A stretch of DNA of 6,458 nucleotides from Flavobacteriales bacterium UBA6969 (GTDB lineage: Bacteria > Bacteroidota > Bacteroidia > Flavobacteriales_D > Sanyastnellaceae), in assembly GCA_002448555.1 (NCBI GenBank), contig DJYV01000016.1, positions 18,657 through 25,114 on the forward strand. Reading direction: 5' to 3'. The notes under the pieces are model-generated. The model saw only the letters and a list, made by a program, of their open reading frames with translations, was not told the origin of the DNA and made no database searches. Of the stretch, positions 5,504 to 6,458 are shown piece after piece. Position 1 is the first letter of the stretch. Every line of letters begins with the position of its first letter. A program made the position numbers and the translations under genes.

Positions 5504-6458
5504 TCAGCGATAGTGAATAGGATTCGGATTGGCCTTTGCCAAATGGAGGGCAAAATTAGGGAATTTTTCGTTTAGGCGCTTGAGAATCAGGTCTGTTGTT
5601 TGCCATTCACTCTCATAATGCCCCACGTCAGCAATCACGATGCGGCCATCGGCATCGAAAAACTCGTGGTATTTGAAGTCCGACGTCACGAAAACATCGG
5701 CTCCCGCGCGGATGGCATCACCGAGCAAAAAACTCCCCGAACCGCCGCACACAGCGACTTTTCGCACCGGCTTACCAAGCAAACGCGTGTGCTTGACGGC
5801 ACCGCATCCCAGTGTTGCTTTCAACCGGTCGAGAAACGCCGCCTCGTCCATCGCTTCCGGCAATTCCCCGACCATACCCGATCCAATGTTGCTCAACGTG
5901 TTCTCGAGTGGCCAAACGCTGTGAGCCACCTCCTCGTAGGGATGGGCTGCTTTCATCGCATGCAGGACGCTACCAAGCTTCCACGGCTCCACCACCACTT
6001 CCAGCCGCTCTTCATCGGCCTGTTCGCGTTCGCCGATTTGACCGGCAAAAGGCTGAGCGCCTGGCAACGGCCGGAACGTTCCTTGACCTTGAACCGACCA
6101 CCCGCACTCGTCGTAATTCCCAATGTGCCCTGCACCCGCATCGAATACCGCTTGCTGCACCGCCTCAGCATGATCTTGCGGCACATATACAACGACCTGC
6201 ATCAGGACACTGGCTTTGGGACGGAGGATGCGCAAGCTTTCGGCTGTACAGCCTGCAAGGGAGGCCAAGCGTTGATTGACGCCGTCAGCCACATTATCTA
6301 GGTTTGTGTGAATGGCATACAGCTGAATGCCCTGCCGAATGGCCGCCATGACCGTGCGTTCCACATACGTCGCTCCGGTGAACCGCTTCAATCCCTTGAA
6401 TACGATGGGATGATGGGAAACAATGAGGTTTGCACCACAAGCTGCGGCCTCGGCGACG
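5504..6458 (-). CDS. Nif3-like dinuclear metal-centre protein with insert domain (5' end off the window)
   Basis: The reading frame runs off the right edge; 317 residues are visible (numbered from the codon at 6457), and about 50 are probably missing against a usual length near 365. A frame starting at the TTG at 6391 would lose the metal-binding HHP motif, so that start is rejected. The family (Nif3, YbgI, YqfO) forms toroidal hexamers with two metal ions per subunit; its reaction is still debated. Expected ligands are all present: H15 and H16 in SHHPIVFKG, D54 in HTNLDNV, H280 and E284 in GHYESE. The insert (about 83-186) is the PII/CutA-like domain found in longer Nif3 proteins, marked by YVP, AGAGHIGNY, GQGTFRP and HPYEEVA. 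The C-terminal half resumes with VAVCGGSGS and DVFVTSDFKYHEFF. It lies eight bases upstream of the ribbon-family gene, with which it is probably co-transcribed. Confidence 0.95.
   Translation of the reverse strand, partial: VAEAAACGANLIVSHHPIVFKGLKRFTGATYVERTVMAAIRQGIQLYAIHTNLDNVADGVNQRLASLAGCTAESLRILRPKASVLMQVVVYVPQDHAEAVQQAVFDAGAGHIGNYDECGWSVQGQGTFRPLPGAQPFAGQIGEREQADEERLEVVVEPWKLGSVLHAMKAAHPYEEVAHSVWPLENTLSNIGSGMVGELPEAMDEAAFLDRLKATLGCGAVKHTRLLGKPVRKVAVCGGSGSFLLGDAIRAGADVFVTSDFKYHEFFDADGRIVIADVGHYESEWQTTDLILKRLNEKFPNFALHLAKANPNPIHYR

Noticed and set aside
5551..5558. Exact -7 box TAATTTTG on the minus strand upstream of the ribbon-family gene
   Set aside because: It lies within nif3 coding sequence (Asn-Phe-Ala codons), and no -33 element is visible at 19-22 bases. 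Eight bases separate the two genes, so co-transcription explains expression.
5600..6301. 233-residue plus-strand open frame opposite nif3
   Set aside because: It is wholly antisense to a well-conserved gene with all its motifs, has no promoter or family signature, and its composition is that of a reverse-strand shadow.
6389..6391. TTG at 6391 as the start of nif3
   Set aside because: The frame stays open to the window edge and the 22 upstream residues contain the conserved HHPxxF metal-binding motif, so the true start is beyond 6458.

Overview
The window looks like chromosomal DNA of a Bacteroidota bacterium, most likely Flavobacteriia-like but fairly GC-rich for that group. The signs are an archaeal/eukaryotic-type ProRS of about 490 residues without the bacterial editing insertion, a Bacteroidota-style OmpP1/FadL porin, a Nif3 protein with its insert domain next to a C4-ribbon-family coiled-coil protein, and a near-textbook Bacteroidota promoter (TTTG-N19-TAnnTTTG). 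The species cannot be named from this sequence.

Layout, left to right. Positions 1-37 hold the 5' half of a minus-strand tRNA-Glu(UUC) cut by the window edge, with its promoter at 48-78. Next are two minus-strand genes four bases apart: a Dps ferritin-like protein (93-569) and proS (574-2046). A 108-base divergent intergenic region (2047-2154) carries candidate promoters for both directions. On the plus strand follows a two-gene unit with an ATGA overlap: a low-complexity lipoprotein (2155-3174) and an OmpP1/FadL-family outer-membrane protein (3171-4661). The end of the porin gene contains a hairpin that can act as a bidirectional terminator against the convergent minus-strand unit. That unit is the coiled-coil protein (4695-5495) preceded by nif3 (5504 to the right edge, 5' end missing).

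Most of this is core housekeeping: translation (tRNA-Glu, ProRS), iron/oxidative protection (Dps) and the conserved Nif3/ribbon pair. The least understood part is the lipoprotein-porin pair. The lipoprotein has a Gly/aromatic-rich middle and a Ser/Arg-rich tail, and its last codons supply a strong Shine-Dalgarno sequence for the porin.

The sharpest anomaly is metal-ligand loss. The ribbon-family protein has kept both CxxC positions in register but replaced all four cysteines (S209, S212, D233, S236). ProRS has lost three of the four cysteines of its C-terminal zinc site (D442, T447, C473, T476). Nif3 keeps all the metal ligands visible in the window. I see no transposon, CRISPR array, phage or defence system, and no gene-free stretch longer than about 110 bases.
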